From Eubacterium limosum (GTDB taxonomy: Bacteria; Bacillota; Clostridia; Eubacteriales; Eubacteriaceae), in the NCBI RefSeq assembly GCF_000807675.2, contig NZ_CP019962.1:868001-932000 (forward strand): a stretch of DNA of 64,000 nucleotides, given 5' to 3'. The notes beneath the pieces are model-generated. The model worked only from the letters and a program-made list of their open reading frames with translations. It was not told where the DNA came from and made no database searches. Made by a program: the position numbers and the translations under genes. Positions 39,000 to 48,226 of the stretch are shown here, piece by piece. How positions within the stretch are numbered: position 1 is the stretch's first letter; the number at the start of each line of letters is the position of its first letter.

Positions 39000-39638
39000 A
39001 TGCAATTAGATTGGAATTTTTGTCTTTCAGTGGTTACCGTTGTTATTGCTATCATCGCATTGCTTCAAACAAAACAGCAGATAAAGCTAAGTAACAAACA
39101 GCATTTGTTTGATGAACGTATCGAAAACTATGGCATTGCAATAGGGTTAATACAACTGTATGAAAAAAATCGTGATTTTTTTGATGAAAATGAAGATGAT
39201 AAAGCAATGCTATCAATTAGTTACTGGTTTGAACTAATGACAAATAATACTTATTTAGAGCAAATAGCATCTGTAATTAAAAATCCCCTTAAACAGCCAG
39301 ATCACAAGGAATTCTTAGTAAAATTAGAGATGCTCAGTTCTGTTGCGACAAAAATCGAGCTTTTATTTAATAAAAAAGAAGCTACTTTATTGAGTGAGTT
39401 TGTTTTTTGTTATCAAAAATCTTTAATGATAATGTATCAGTATCAAATACTTTTAGATGACATGAAGAAAGCAGCTCAAGATCATCAATGGACATTTGAA
39501 GAATGTCAACAAAAAATGGGGGAAGATCAGCAGCGAGATCAGGTGCATACGATTCTGAATGCATTAAAAAAAGCATATACCATGTTAGAACAAGAAAATG
39601 TTAATGAAAAGATAAAAAAGCAAATAAAATTAAAATAG
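39000..39638 (+). CDS. Hypothetical membrane-anchored protein (AT-rich cargo)
   Basis: A 212-aa protein with one N-terminal helix (about 6-22) and an otherwise helical, charged cytoplasmic body; a single-TM plan. ATG 39000 was chosen because AAAGGGG lies upstream. The GC content is clearly lower than in neighbours, so it looks like a separate acquisition. No family is recognised. Confidence 0.65.
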   Translation: MQLDWNFCLSVVTVVIAIIALLQTKQQIKLSNKQHLFDERIENYGIAIGLIQLYEKNRDFFDENEDDKAMLSISYWFELMTNNTYLEQIASVIKNPLKQPDHKEFLVKLEMLSSVATKIELLFNKKEATLLSEFVFCYQKSLMIMYQYQILLDDMKKAAQDHQWTFEECQQKMGEDQQRDQVHTILNALKKAYTMLEQENVNEKIKKQIKLK

Positions 39639-39751
39639 AAGAGTGATTAGTGCAAATTAAAACGGCATTTATAGAGAAATTACTGTAGTAAAGAAAGTAT
39701 CCTAACAATAATAAAAACCACTGAACTACTTTTTTGTAGGACTAGTTTTAG

Positions 39752-40058
39752 ATGATCAGATATTCTATCGTAGCTAAACAGAAAGTAAAACTTTTGCATG
39801 ATTACTATTATGTGGATGTAAAAGACGAAGATAAAAAAGATTTTATAAAATCATAGGAATCGGTATTGATATTATTGGTTTTGGGTTCCTCAGTGCGTCA
39901 ATTCTAACCTATATTTTTGATAATATTGTGATACGTTTAACCTTTATCGCATATGCACTATTATCGGACTTGTTATCTCTGTCTATGGACACACAAGTAT
40001 CATTAACTTAAATCGTTCAAGAAAACAATTGAATAAGCTTGTCAACAAGCATTTATAA
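39752..40058 (+). pseudogene. Frameshifted remnant of a small membrane protein
   Basis: Read in three frames, the segment gives one coherent protein: an N-terminal part up to DEDKKDF, a hydrophobic middle (IGIGIDIIGFGFLSAS) and a C-terminal part ending RKQLNKLVNKHL. Frame changes occur near 39845 and 39965. It is AT-rich like the gene before it. No other gene lies in 39639-40146. Confidence 0.55.
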
Positions 40059-40061
40059 CGG

Positions 40062-40089
40062 GAATACGCAACCAGTATTCTCTTTTTTA
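40062..40089 (+). terminator. Terminator after the remnant
   Basis: GAATAC pairs with GTATTC, followed by TCTTTTTT. Confidence 0.6.
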
Positions 40090-40098
40090 TTACGGCCC

Positions 40099-40128
40099 GC
40101 CGCTCAAAAACCATTGAGCGGCTTTTTT
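40099..40128 (+). terminator. Terminator before parA
   Basis: GCCGCTCA pairs with TGAGCGGC, followed by TTTTTT. It ends only 19 nt before the parA ATG. Confidence 0.85.
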
Positions 40129-40146
40129 ATTTAGGAGGTGCCAATT

Positions 40147-40974
40147 ATGGCAAAAACCAAAGTCATCACAATCTCTAATCAAAAAGGTGGCGTCGGCAAG
40201 ACCAACGTCACAGTGAACCTCGGTGTGGGTCTGGCAAATGAAGGAAAGAAAGTGCTTTTGGTGGACAGTGACCCACAGGGAGATTTAACCACTTCCCTCG
40301 GATGGTACGACCATTATGCGCTTGACGCAACGCTCACCACCATGATGCAGGGAATGGTTGCCGACCAGCCCATTGACCCAAAGGCGGTGATCCTGCATCA
40401 CCCGGAAAACGTCGATTTAATTCCCGCAGATTTAGACCTCGCAGGCATGGAAATGTCACTGCTGGTGGCCATGAACCGGGAATCTGTACTGCGCATGTGT
40501 CTGCAGGACATCAAGAAAGACTATGATTATATCCTCATCGACACCATGCCGAGCCTGGGAATTTTATCAATTAACGCCATGGCCGCGGCCGACAGCATCA
40601 TCATTCCCGTGCAGGCCCAGTATCTGGCCCTCAATGGGATGACCCAGCTGATCCAGTCCATCAACAAGGTTAAGCGGCAGATCAACCCCAATTTAAAGGT
40701 TGAAGGCGCACTCATTACCATGGCCGATATAAACACCAACATGACCAAAGAGGTGGCCGAAGCACTCCATGAGCAGTACGGAAAACAGCTTTATATTTTC
40801 CGCAATGCCATTCCACGGGCTACAAAGGCAGCAGAGACCAGTGCAGCGGCCAAAAGCATTTACACCTATGACAAGGGAACAAAAATCTGTGAAGCTTACA
40901 AAGCTTTGACGAGGGAGGTGATTACCCATGGCAGCAAACAAAAAGATAAACATGCCGCTTCCCAGTGCCGATGA
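40147..40974 (+). CDS. parA: ParA-family partition ATPase
   Basis: A 275-aa Walker-type ATPase. Deviant Walker A KGGVGKT is near residues 12-18, with [11 protein letters not shown] and [13 protein letters not shown] following. AGGAGGTG precedes ATG 40147. With ParB it probably segregates the circular form of the element or silences transfer genes as in plasmids. No N-terminal HTH is present. Confidence 0.93.
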   Translation: MAKTKVITISNQKGGVGKTNVTVNLGVGLANEGKKVLLVDSDPQGDLTTSLGWYDHYALDATLTTMMQGMVADQPIDPKAVILHHPENVDLIPADLDLAGMEMSLLVAMNRESVLRMCLQDIKKDYDYILIDTMPSLGILSINAMAAADSIIIPVQAQYLALNGMTQLIQSINKVKRQINPNLKVEGALITMADINTNMTKEVAEALHEQYGKQLYIFRNAIPRATKAAETSAAAKSIYTYDKGTKICEAYKALTREVITHGSKQKDKHAASQCR

Positions 40975-41854
40975 CCTGTTTAAAACCGATGCGGAACGGC
41001 AGAATGATGGGCTGGAAAAAGTCATGGAAATTCCCATCGAGGAAATATCAAGCTTTCCTGACCATCCTTTTAAGCTTCAGATGGATGAAGCCATGAGCGA
41101 GATGGTCGAGAGCATCAGAGAATACGGGGTACTGTCGCCCGCTTTGGTCAGGCCGAAAGAAGGCGGGGGATACGAGATGGTCTCCGGCCACCGAAGAAAA
41201 ATGGCTTCTGAGATTGCAGAAAAAACCACGATCCCCTGTATTGTCCGAAATCTGACGGATGATGAAGCAACCATTTTGATGGTGGATTCTAATCTGCAAA
41301 GAGAGAATATATTGCCATCTGAGAAGGCTTACGCATATAAAATGAAATTAGAGGCTTTAAAACATCAGGGAAAAAAGATGGACGAAACTTCCCGACCAGT
41401 GGTCGGAAAGTCTGAGAGTGCTGAAATTGTTGGTAAAGAATCTGGTGATAGCGGTAGACAAATTCAGCGTTATATCCGCTTAACCGAACTGGATTCCCCT
41501 ATTTTGGACATGGTGGATGAGGGGAGAATCGCGTTCCGGCCCGCGGTGGAACTGTCCTACCTGAAGCCTGCCGAGCAAAAACAGCTTTTAGAAGTGATGG
41601 AGAGCGAGGAATGTACCCCCTCACTGACACAGTCCACCAAGCTGAAACAGTTCTCCAAGGAAGGAAAGCTCACAAACAACGTCATTTTATCCATCATGAA
41701 AGAGGTCAAGCCCAACCAGAAGGAAACCATCAAAATTCAGAAAGAAAAAATCAGCAAGTATTTCAGGAAAGGAACCACTGACAAAAAAATTGAAGATACC
41801 ATCATCAAGGCGTTGGAGCTTTATCAGAAACGCCAGAAGCAGATGGAGCGGTAA
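40928..41854 (+). CDS. parB: ParB/RepB/Spo0J-family partition protein
   Basis: A 308-aa protein. The N-terminal ParB nuclease/CTPase-like domain has [40 protein letters not shown] and [16 protein letters not shown] (about 35-150). A central HTH is followed by a C-terminal basic helical region. It overlaps parA by 47 nt with its own GGGAGGTG site. No parS consensus was found nearby. Confidence 0.92.
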   Translation: MAANKKINMPLPSADDLFKTDAERQNDGLEKVMEIPIEEISSFPDHPFKLQMDEAMSEMVESIREYGVLSPALVRPKEGGGYEMVSGHRRKMASEIAEKTTIPCIVRNLTDDEATILMVDSNLQRENILPSEKAYAYKMKLEALKHQGKKMDETSRPVVGKSESAEIVGKESGDSGRQIQRYIRLTELDSPILDMVDEGRIAFRPAVELSYLKPAEQKQLLEVMESEECTPSLTQSTKLKQFSKEGKLTNNVILSIMKEVKPNQKETIKIQKEKISKYFRKGTTDKKIEDTIIKALELYQKRQKQMER

Positions 41855-41908
41855 CAGGATTCAGGGCGGCAGAAATGCCGCCTGTTGACGTTCAAAGGAG
41901 GAACAAAG

Positions 41909-42490
41909 ATGTTAGAAACAGATTGGATGTACAAAGATTATCAGATCACACAGGCCATTGATATTCACAGGCGTATGGTTATTTTTGGAGAATGTCGGTC
42001 AGATGATAAACCGACCGCGTTTTTGTGCGGCTATTATGAGCCTTTGCTATTAAAGGATGCTTATTCAGAAATGCAAACTGGCGATTATCTGGAAATGATG
42101 GAACTGTTTTTACAGCGTGTGCAGGGTCAGATCGACAAAGTGCGGGCCGAACAACAGGAAATGGACGTGCCGCTGGATGTTATTACCCGGGAAATGTGTG
42201 TTTCTTATCAGGAGAATACCGGCATCCGGGGTCAGATGGTTGCCATTGACCCCATGCGGTTTCGACCAGAAGATCGCATTGGTCCGAAACAAATCGGCTA
42301 TGTGATCGCCGATCAAACCCCTTCCAAAAACAGTATGGTGTTCAGGCGGCTTTATGATGGCCGGGAGATGTGCTGCTTTTACGGGGATATTCTGGGTGTG
42401 ATCAAGTCTGAATATCAGCCGGATTGGGCAAAGGAAGTGGTCTGCCAATTTGAAAAAAATGAGAAAAACCGGAAAGGAGAAACACGTTGA
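41909..42490 (+). CDS. Hypothetical element-encoded protein
   Basis: A 193-aa soluble protein. Its C-terminal part (PKQIGYVIADQTPSKNSMVFRRLYDGREMCCFYG) has a compact beta-rich look shared by accessory proteins of this element class. AAAGGAGG precedes ATG. It begins a run of small coupled genes. Function is unknown. Confidence 0.75.
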   Translation: MLETDWMYKDYQITQAIDIHRRMVIFGECRSDDKPTAFLCGYYEPLLLKDAYSEMQTGDYLEMMELFLQRVQGQIDKVRAEQQEMDVPLDVITREMCVSYQENTGIRGQMVAIDPMRFRPEDRIGPKQIGYVIADQTPSKNSMVFRRLYDGREMCCFYGDILGVIKSEYQPDWAKEVVCQFEKNEKNRKGETR

Positions 42491-42756
42491 TGGAAAAACA
42501 GGAAAACAAAGGCTATCAGATCACCGACAGCATCCAAGTCGGGAATACCGCTTTCGTCATCGGACACAGTGAAAAGCTGCCCTATCCCTATGTGGTTTGG
42601 AAAAAAACCGAAGCCCAGGGATACAATTATGGCCATTATAAAAACCATCATCAGGAAGCTGTTGAAGATTTGTGCCGCCGGGCACTCAAAGAATTAAAGG
42701 TACAAAGAAATAAAGAAATGTGGAAAATGCGAAAGGAGCAGAGCGAAAATGAATAA
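42490..42756 (+). CDS. Hypothetical element-encoded protein
   Basis: An 88-aa protein whose ATG overlaps the previous stop by 1 nt. A beta-rich N-terminus (NTAFVIGHSEKLPYPYVVWKK) is followed by a basic helix. No family is assigned. Confidence 0.7.
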   Translation: MEKQENKGYQITDSIQVGNTAFVIGHSEKLPYPYVVWKKTEAQGYNYGHYKNHHQEAVEDLCRRALKELKVQRNKEMWKMRKEQSENE

Positions 42757-43036
42757 GTTACCAGAACAGTGCTATAACACACTACGCTCCACCGGAGAGC
42801 TTGTCACCATCCGAAAAAATGAAAAAGGCTATTTTCCGTCCGAGCTGTCCACACCGGATATGCTTACAAACCGGGCCATTGCCGAGCGGGCCAACCGAAA
42901 GGCTGGGATCACCAAGGCTCAGACAGCTGCCATGGTCGGCGGTTCTTTGTTTGGATGGTCATCACCCGCCGCGAATCCAGATAACTATGATGCCAACGGC
43001 AATTTTGTCCGCGGATGTTTCAAGGATGAACCGTAA
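42749..43036 (+). CDS. Hypothetical element-encoded protein
   Basis: A 95-aa protein overlapping the previous stop by 8 nt. It contains a helical region (AIAERANRKAGITKAQTAAMVGG) and an Asn/Asp/Gly-rich C-terminus. No family is recognised. Confidence 0.65.
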   Translation: MNKLPEQCYNTLRSTGELVTIRKNEKGYFPSELSTPDMLTNRAIAERANRKAGITKAQTAAMVGGSLFGWSSPAANPDNYDANGNFVRGCFKDEP

Positions 43037-43047
43037 GGAGTAGGGCC

Positions 43048-43314
43048 ATGGCGAAAAACACCAAAGGTTTCAGGGCTTTAACGCGCCTGATCGAAGCAGG
43101 CTACAACACCGAAAAGGCCATTGCGGGCATGACCATGACTGAAATGCTGGCCTTGCCCGGCGTGTCGGTCTCCGAGCTTGTCCAGTTCGACGAGCTGCAA
43201 AAGAGTGTCAAAGCGGGTAAAGTTGTCACCTATTTAGGCACCACAGAGCAAAAAGAAAAGAAAAAAGAGGAAGGAGCAAAAGCACATGACAGCACCAATG
43301 ATACGGTTTATTGA
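43048..43314 (+). CDS. Hypothetical small helical protein
   Basis: An 88-aa protein. TRLIEAGYNTEKAIAGMTM followed by LPGVSVSELVQFDELQKSV suggests an HTH-like helical fold, and the tail is Lys/Glu-rich. GGAGTAGGG lies upstream. Function is unknown. Confidence 0.65.
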   Translation: MAKNTKGFRALTRLIEAGYNTEKAIAGMTMTEMLALPGVSVSELVQFDELQKSVKAGKVVTYLGTTEQKEKKKEEGAKAHDSTNDTVY

Positions 43315-43864
43315 TACCCGGTACAATGACTTGTTCACGTTACAGGACAGCGGTTTGATTACCGAGACGCGGCTTGATGGAACAACCAATACCCATCAAT
43401 GCTACTATCTGGACGACTACCATACAAAGATTGGACGGAATGTTTTTCATATCCACGAGTATGCCAAACGCATGGAAGCAATCGGCGCGCGGTATTTTCC
43501 CACGCAGCCAAAGGAAAAGGACGTGATGGATTACTATGAAATTTACCAGATTCCCGACAGGATGAATACCGATTATGGTTTTTGCACCTATGCAGAAGCC
43601 CGTACAAAAATCAAACCAGAGGATTATGCCTGCGTCTATATGGCTGTTTTAGCAGCAGATGTGAATCAGGAAGATTTGTATATGCAGCACAACATGGATG
43701 ATCGGCCCTTTAGAAATAGAATACACGCGTTATCTTTAGGGGACGTACTGGTTTTTCACAGAGGTGGACAAACCCGGGCCTATTATGTGGATACCATTGG
43801 ATTTCCGGAAGTTCCACAATTTTTGACACCGGAAAAGCAAAATAAAAAAGAACAGGTGAGGTGA
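43286..43864 (+). CDS. YodL-like domain protein
   Basis: A 192-aa protein overlapping the previous gene by 29 nt. The C-terminal half has the YodL-like pattern: DYYEIYQI, EDYACVYMAVL, HALSLGDVLVFHRGG and YYVDTIGFPEVPQFL. YodL-like domains are frequent on conjugative elements but their role is unknown. Confidence 0.75.
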   Translation: MTAPMIRFIDTRYNDLFTLQDSGLITETRLDGTTNTHQCYYLDDYHTKIGRNVFHIHEYAKRMEAIGARYFPTQPKEKDVMDYYEIYQIPDRMNTDYGFCTYAEARTKIKPEDYACVYMAVLAADVNQEDLYMQHNMDDRPFRNRIHALSLGDVLVFHRGGQTRAYYVDTIGFPEVPQFLTPEKQNKKEQVR

Positions 43865-44265
43865 TCACATTGCTAAACGCACGCATTACATACGGCGACA
43901 AGCAGCTTTTAACCAAGCTTTGGTACACACAAGACACCATCAAATGCTCTTTATACGATATGGGCATCAGAAAGCCCATGGATAAAATTTATCCGGATGA
44001 TCCGGAAATTCATATCCAGTATCTGCCCGACAGTCCACAAGGACAACAGCTTTCATCTTTGATTACCTGCCGCCATTCCCTCATGGAAGTCAACACCGCC
44101 TGCCGGGCTTACTACTGCACCGGGGACTACCGCGTTATGGACCGCATGGATGAACGGCTTGAAAAGGGCATTATTAAAACATTGGAGGACTATATTAAAA
44201 CCGCGCAGCGGATCAAGAGAAAGCTGGATAAAGACCCGATTCGGCGGAAAACCGATGCGCGGTAA
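43861..44265 (+). CDS. Hypothetical element-encoded protein
   Basis: A 134-aa frame starting at GTG 43861. A TTG at 43870 fits the AGGTGAGGTGAT site better and would shorten it by three residues. The C-terminus is helical and basic (LEDYIKTAQRIKRKL). It is translationally linked to the YodL-like gene. Function is unknown. Confidence 0.65.
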   Translation: MITLLNARITYGDKQLLTKLWYTQDTIKCSLYDMGIRKPMDKIYPDDPEIHIQYLPDSPQGQQLSSLITCRHSLMEVNTACRAYYCTGDYRVMDRMDERLEKGIIKTLEDYIKTAQRIKRKLDKDPIRRKTDAR

Positions 44266-44288
44266 AAGAAAGAAGGAGGAAAATCAAC

Positions 44289-45296
44289 ATGTACGAGGGT
44301 GTGATTAACGCCTATGTGACGAACTTAGGCCGCTATAACGAGGGCTGTCTGGTGGGTGAGTCCTTAGCTTTACCCGCCAACACTGAGGAAGTACAGGCTC
44401 TTTTTGAGCGGATCGGCATAGACGGAAAGCGATATGAGGAATACTTTATCACCGACTATGAAACAGAGGTCAGCGGCCTGGGCGATTGTCTGGGCGAATA
44501 TGAAAATCTGGATGCCTTGAATTATCTCGCATCCTGCCTTGATGAGCTGACCGAGGAAGAAATGAGAAAATACGAAATCGCTTTGGAGGAGGGCGACTAC
44601 ACGTCAAGCATCGTGGATCTCATCAACCTGACCGACAATCTGGATTGTTACGACATCGTTCAGGACATCGACAACGACTATGCGCTGGGAGAATACTATA
44701 TCAACGAGTGCGGTGCATATCTCGATATACCGGAGGGACTGAGCAGCTATATCGCCTATGATGCCTATGGCAGAGACGCAAGAATGAGTGATTGCGGGAG
44801 CTACATCAACAGCTGCTATGTGTGCGACACCGGAGCGAACTTTTATCCTTTCTTCGATGGTAGTGAGATTCCCGAAGAATACCGCATCACGTTTTTTCCC
44901 GAGCCAAGGGAAGTGGATGCCCTGATGGTACGCGTCGGACAGCCCCCTGAAAAAATCCGCATTGAGAATGGTCTGGAAGGTATCGAGAACGTCTTTGAAG
45001 GAACGCTTTGCGCTTATCCGCTGACGGATGAAGTAATCATTATAGCCCAAATGAGCGCAAAGCGTGTCCCCAATCGTGCTGTTTTTGACACGGCTGAACA
45101 TGAGAAGATCAATATTTATGGCGATTTTCTGCTGTGCAATTGGGACTTTGAAGCCCTAAAGGCCAGAGACCTGACACCAAAACAGATTGAAAAGTACAGG
45201 GATCAGCTGGAATACCCTGAAAAATACAATGGAGATGTGCAGCGAAAGATTGCATTTCCGGAAAAAGAGAAACACCGGGATACCATGGAACGGTAA
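44289..45296 (+). CDS. ardA: ArdA antirestriction protein fused to a DUF3846 domain
   Basis: A 335-aa protein. Residues 1-205 match ArdA (INAYVTNLGRYNEGCLVGESLALP, ITDYETEVSGL, NYLASCLDELTEEE). These acidic proteins mimic bent B-form DNA and block type I restriction enzymes. Residues about 208-335 form a DUF3846 domain (LMVRVGQPPEKIRIENGLEGIENV, LTPKQIEKYRDQLEYPEKY) like the two proteins downstream. Typical ArdA is about 165 aa, so this is a fusion. It lies about 1.2 kb from the presumed oriT. Confidence 0.88.
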   Translation: MYEGVINAYVTNLGRYNEGCLVGESLALPANTEEVQALFERIGIDGKRYEEYFITDYETEVSGLGDCLGEYENLDALNYLASCLDELTEEEMRKYEIALEEGDYTSSIVDLINLTDNLDCYDIVQDIDNDYALGEYYINECGAYLDIPEGLSSYIAYDAYGRDARMSDCGSYINSCYVCDTGANFYPFFDGSEIPEEYRITFFPEPREVDALMVRVGQPPEKIRIENGLEGIENVFEGTLCAYPLTDEVIIIAQMSAKRVPNRAVFDTAEHEKINIYGDFLLCNWDFEALKARDLTPKQIEKYRDQLEYPEKYNGDVQRKIAFPEKEKHRDTMER

Positions 45297-45416
45297 GCGG
45301 AATGTCATTGGGAGATTCTGCTTTTTTTATTTCAGAAAGGGGGTGATGCCCTGAACGAATCCATAGAACTCACGGCCAATAAAAGAAATTTTCAAAAAAA
45401 CGAAGGAGAAAAACAC

Positions 45417-45587
45417 ATGAGTACAGCCATTAACCTGAACGAATTGATGAAACTTTATGAGGGGGAGGATGTGGAGATCACATTGATCATCCCCTCATCA
45501 CCCCTCATTGTGGATGTAAGCGAGCCGTCAGAAACCACCGAAGGGAAAGGAAAGAAAAATGACAAACAGTATCACGAATCCGAATGA
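45417..45587 (+). CDS. Small 56-aa protein
   Basis: ATG 45417 follows AAGGAGAAAA. The sequence STAINLNELMKLYEGED is followed by a hydrophobic strand (VEITLIIPSSPLIVDV) and a charged tail. It overlaps the next start by 29 nt. An in-frame CTG at about 45351 follows AGGGGGTGA and could extend it. Conserved function is unknown. Confidence 0.5.
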   Translation: MSTAINLNELMKLYEGEDVEITLIIPSSPLIVDVSEPSETTEGKGKKNDKQYHESE

Positions 45588-46005
45588 GATAACCGATAAG
45601 AAGGACAAAATCACCATCCTGATGATCCGGGCCGGGGAGCCGCCAGAGGAAATGACCATTGAGAACACCCTTGAAGCCAAGCAGAAATTGGTGGGTGGAT
45701 ACATTGAAATGTACTATCTTCCAACCGATGACGATGCCGTGATCATCTGTAATGAGGAAGGAAAGATCAATGGTCTGCCCCTGAACCGGGGCATTTTTGA
45801 TGAAAAAAAGCGGCTTGTTGAGATCATTGCAGGCGATTTTTTTCTTTGTAACGCCCCGAGGGACAGCGAGGATTTTACAAGCTTAAGCCCAAAACAAATC
45901 GAAAAATTTTCTGAGCAATTCAAATATCCTGAACAGTTTATACGCCTTAATCAAGGGATTGTCGCTGTCCCCATAAAGGATAAACACAAGGATTATGAGC
46001 GGTAA
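45559..46005 (+). CDS. DUF3846 protein, copy A
   Basis: A 148-aa single-domain protein. ILMIRAGEPPEEMTIENTL, VGGYIEM, DDDAVIICNEEGKINGLPLNR, IIAGDFFLCNAP and SLSPKQIEKF are the DUF3846 landmarks. It is closely related to the next gene and to the ArdA C-terminus. Function is unknown; its place beside ardA suggests counter-defence. Confidence 0.82.
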   Translation: MTNSITNPNEITDKKDKITILMIRAGEPPEEMTIENTLEAKQKLVGGYIEMYYLPTDDDAVIICNEEGKINGLPLNRGIFDEKKRLVEIIAGDFFLCNAPRDSEDFTSLSPKQIEKFSEQFKYPEQFIRLNQGIVAVPIKDKHKDYER

Positions 46006-46011
46006 CTGAAA

Positions 46012-46419
46012 ATGAAGCGAACAATCAATGTCTTATATATCCGAGCCGGGGAGTCCCCGCGGGCAGTTACCATTCCCAATAACCTGAAATTCATGCAAAA
46101 ACTCGTAGGCGGCAACATTGAAAGGTATGCGTTACCAACGGATGATGATGCAGTGATCATCTGCAATGATGAAGGAAAGATCAGTGGTCTGCCGCTGAAC
46201 CGTGGTATCTTCATTGATAACAGTGAACTTATTGACATCATTGCCGGGGACTTTTTTATCTGCAATGCGCGGAATGACCGAAAAGGTTTTTCCAGTCTTA
46301 CCCCCGAACAAATCCAAAAATATGCCGAAGAATACAAGTTTCCTGAGCGGTTTTGCCGTGTAAACCGAGAGATTGTCGTCGTGCCGTTGATGCCGAAAAT
46401 CAAATATTATGAGCGGTAA
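46012..46419 (+). CDS. DUF3846 protein, copy B
   Basis: A 135-aa paralogue of copy A (DDDAVIICNDEGKISGLPLNRGIF, IIAGDFFICNAR, SLTPEQIQKYAEEYKFPERF), starting 6 nt after its stop and ending in a similar YYER tail. It is the last gene before the oriT-like region. It has no strong ribosome site, so it is probably coupled. Confidence 0.82.
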   Translation: MKRTINVLYIRAGESPRAVTIPNNLKFMQKLVGGNIERYALPTDDDAVIICNDEGKISGLPLNRGIFIDNSELIDIIAGDFFICNARNDRKGFSSLTPEQIQKYAEEYKFPERFCRVNREIVVVPLMPKIKYYER

Positions 46420-46452
46420 CTAAATTGAAAGCAGGGGGAGCCTTGCGGCGTG

Positions 46453-46575
46453 AGACTGTCCCAGCAAGCACTGAAAAAGGATAGCCGCCCTCCGGGCAGC
46501 CCACCTTTTTCGCTTGTTGGGGCATGCCCCAGACTGTGTCAAAACACAGTCTCTTGTTGGTGACTCCGTCCCCAA
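46453..46575. other. Probable origin of transfer (oriT) region
   Basis: A non-coding stretch with consecutive inverted repeats: CAAGC...GCTTG (46465/46512) enclosing GAAAAAGG/CCTTTTTC (46473-46480/46504-46511) and GCCC/GGGC, then the 12-bp palindrome GGGGCATGCCCC (46519-46530), then AGACTGTG/CACAGTCT (46531-46552). Stacked hairpins upstream of mobC and relaxase genes are what MOBP origins look like. The nick site is not located, and part of this may belong to the insertion sequence. Confidence 0.55.
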
Positions 46576-48178
46576 ACCCCTGGGTAAAGGTTGAACTTTG
46601 AAAAAAGAGCAAAAAAAGAAGCGCTATGCTCGGATTGCTTGGATTAATGGCTGGATTCCCATGATATGGATGGCTCTTTTAAGATTAAAGGCAAGAAAAG
46701 CAAGCGCAATCTCACCTTCTACCTTTTGCTTGCCTTTCAGTAAAAGATAGGAGATGCCCATTGCGCGTTTTACGGTTCCAAAGGGGTGCTCAACAATGGC
46801 CTTTCTTTGTCGAACGATCTCTTTATTTTGAAAGATGTGAACTTTTCGAAGGAATAAGTCGGAATCATCGAAGGCCTTGGTGTATTCTGACGGTTTCATG
46901 ACACGCTCGGCGCGGTAATAGCGCATTTTTGTACATTTTTTAGGACAGTGTCTACAGGCTTGTGTATTATCGTATTTGGCAACATGTTTATTTTTATTAT
47001 AAGTACAGGGCCTTAACACTTTTCCTAGTGGACAGATGAAAATATTACGCTCTGGAAGATAAATCGCGCGTGCAACGTTCGAATCATAGTCGGTAATCTT
47101 TTCAGTATTTGCCGCATCTGTAGGAATACAAAATTCATAATCCCCTCCAGCAACAACAGGACGATGACCACTGAGATAAAGTTGAGCCACATCACTTACA
47201 CTGTCGTAGCCGTTATCTGCAACGACGGTCATGGCGGGCACTTCCAATAAATCTGCCGCTTTTTGAGCTAAAGGACCCATTAAATTTTTATCCTGAGCTT
47301 GATTTTCAACCGTGAATTCAACAATCATTTTGTTTTTACTGTCGACAGCGGTTTGAATATTCAAACAGACATCAAGCCCGTTTTTAGTTTTCATCAGACG
47401 GCTATCGGGATCGGTAAGCGAAATTTGGGTTTCGTCGCTTTCAGCGAGCTCCGCTAAAAAAGATTCATAAAGTGTTTTGCGGTCAGTGAGCTGATGAATA
47501 ACTTCGCTTATATCGCTGGATATTTCAGAAGTGCTTTGATTTTCAAGTGCATCATTCTGATTTAAAGCATCAAGATAGCTTTCGATTTTTTCTTCGATAT
47601 GCTGAATCCGATCCTTTAGTTTGTTTTTGGTGAAGTTGCGGTCTTTGGTATTCCAGGCTTTAAATTTGCTGCCATCAATCGCAAGCAGTTCTTTACCGTA
47701 AAGCTCCCATTGGGTACAGAGCTGTACAAAGTTTTTAAAGACATTCTTAAGTGCCGTTGGATTTTGCTGGCGAAAGCGGGCAATGGTTTTATGATCCGGG
47801 GAAAGTTTTTGAAGCAGCCAAATCACTTCGAGGTTTCGTTTGGTCTCAATTTCCAGACGCCTGGAAGAACGCACGTGATTCATATAGCCATAAATATAAA
47901 GTTTTAGAAGATCACGTGGCGAGTACATCGGGCGGCCTGTTTGATTGGGTTTCCACTTATTAAATCCGAGATTTTCGAAATCTAAGGTATCAACATAAGC
48001 ATCAATGACACGTACAGGATTATTTTCATCGACATAATCCTCGATACAGTCTGGAAGTAACATCCCTTGATGACGATTATTTCCAATAATGAAATCCATA
48101 AGAATACCCTCCCGATTATTTTAAGATTATGTATTAATTATACCACGATTTTGGGGATTTAGGTGGACTTTTGACACA
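46535..48178. mobile_element. IS1182-family insertion sequence
   Basis: One transposase gene flanked by a 10-nt inverted match: TGTGTCAAAA at 46535-46544 and TTTTGACACA at 48169-48178. The implied 1.64-kb size suits IS1182 elements. The ends are tentative because the left match also lies in a hairpin of the presumed oriT, and no clear target duplication is visible. It sits between oriT-like sequence and mobC. Confidence 0.6.
46624..48099 (-). CDS. IS1182-family DDE transposase
   Basis: A 491-aa intact transposase. The N-terminal region has LPDCIEDYVDENNPVRVIDAYVD and RPMYSPRDLLKLYIYGYMN; the catalytic core has LLAIDGSKFKAWN (first Asp), VVADNGYDS (second Asp) and IVEHPFGTVKRAMG (Glu). A Cys cluster (CRHCPKKCTKMRYY) lies before the last motif. 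The opposite orientation to the transfer operon shows it is an insertion. Confidence 0.93.
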   Translation of the reverse strand: MDFIIGNNRHQGMLLPDCIEDYVDENNPVRVIDAYVDTLDFENLGFNKWKPNQTGRPMYSPRDLLKLYIYGYMNHVRSSRRLEIETKRNLEVIWLLQKLSPDHKTIARFRQQNPTALKNVFKNFVQLCTQWELYGKELLAIDGSKFKAWNTKDRNFTKNKLKDRIQHIEEKIESYLDALNQNDALENQSTSEISSDISEVIHQLTDRKTLYESFLAELAESDETQISLTDPDSRLMKTKNGLDVCLNIQTAVDSKNKMIVEFTVENQAQDKNLMGPLAQKAADLLEVPAMTVVADNGYDSVSDVAQLYLSGHRPVVAGGDYEFCIPTDAANTEKITDYDSNVARAIYLPERNIFICPLGKVLRPCTYNKNKHVAKYDNTQACRHCPKKCTKMRYYRAERVMKPSEYTKAFDDSDLFLRKVHIFQNKEIVRQRKAIVEHPFGTVKRAMGISYLLLKGKQKVEGEIALAFLAFNLKRAIHIMGIQPLIQAIRA

Positions 48179-48226
48179 AACTCGCCCCAATCCCCCTTTT
48201 ATAACATGGATAAGGAGTGAAAAATA

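Noticed and set aside
46531-46552. AGACTGTG/CACAGTCT hairpin as a terminator of the DUF3846 genes
   Set aside because: No T run follows. It fits better as part of oriT or an IS end.
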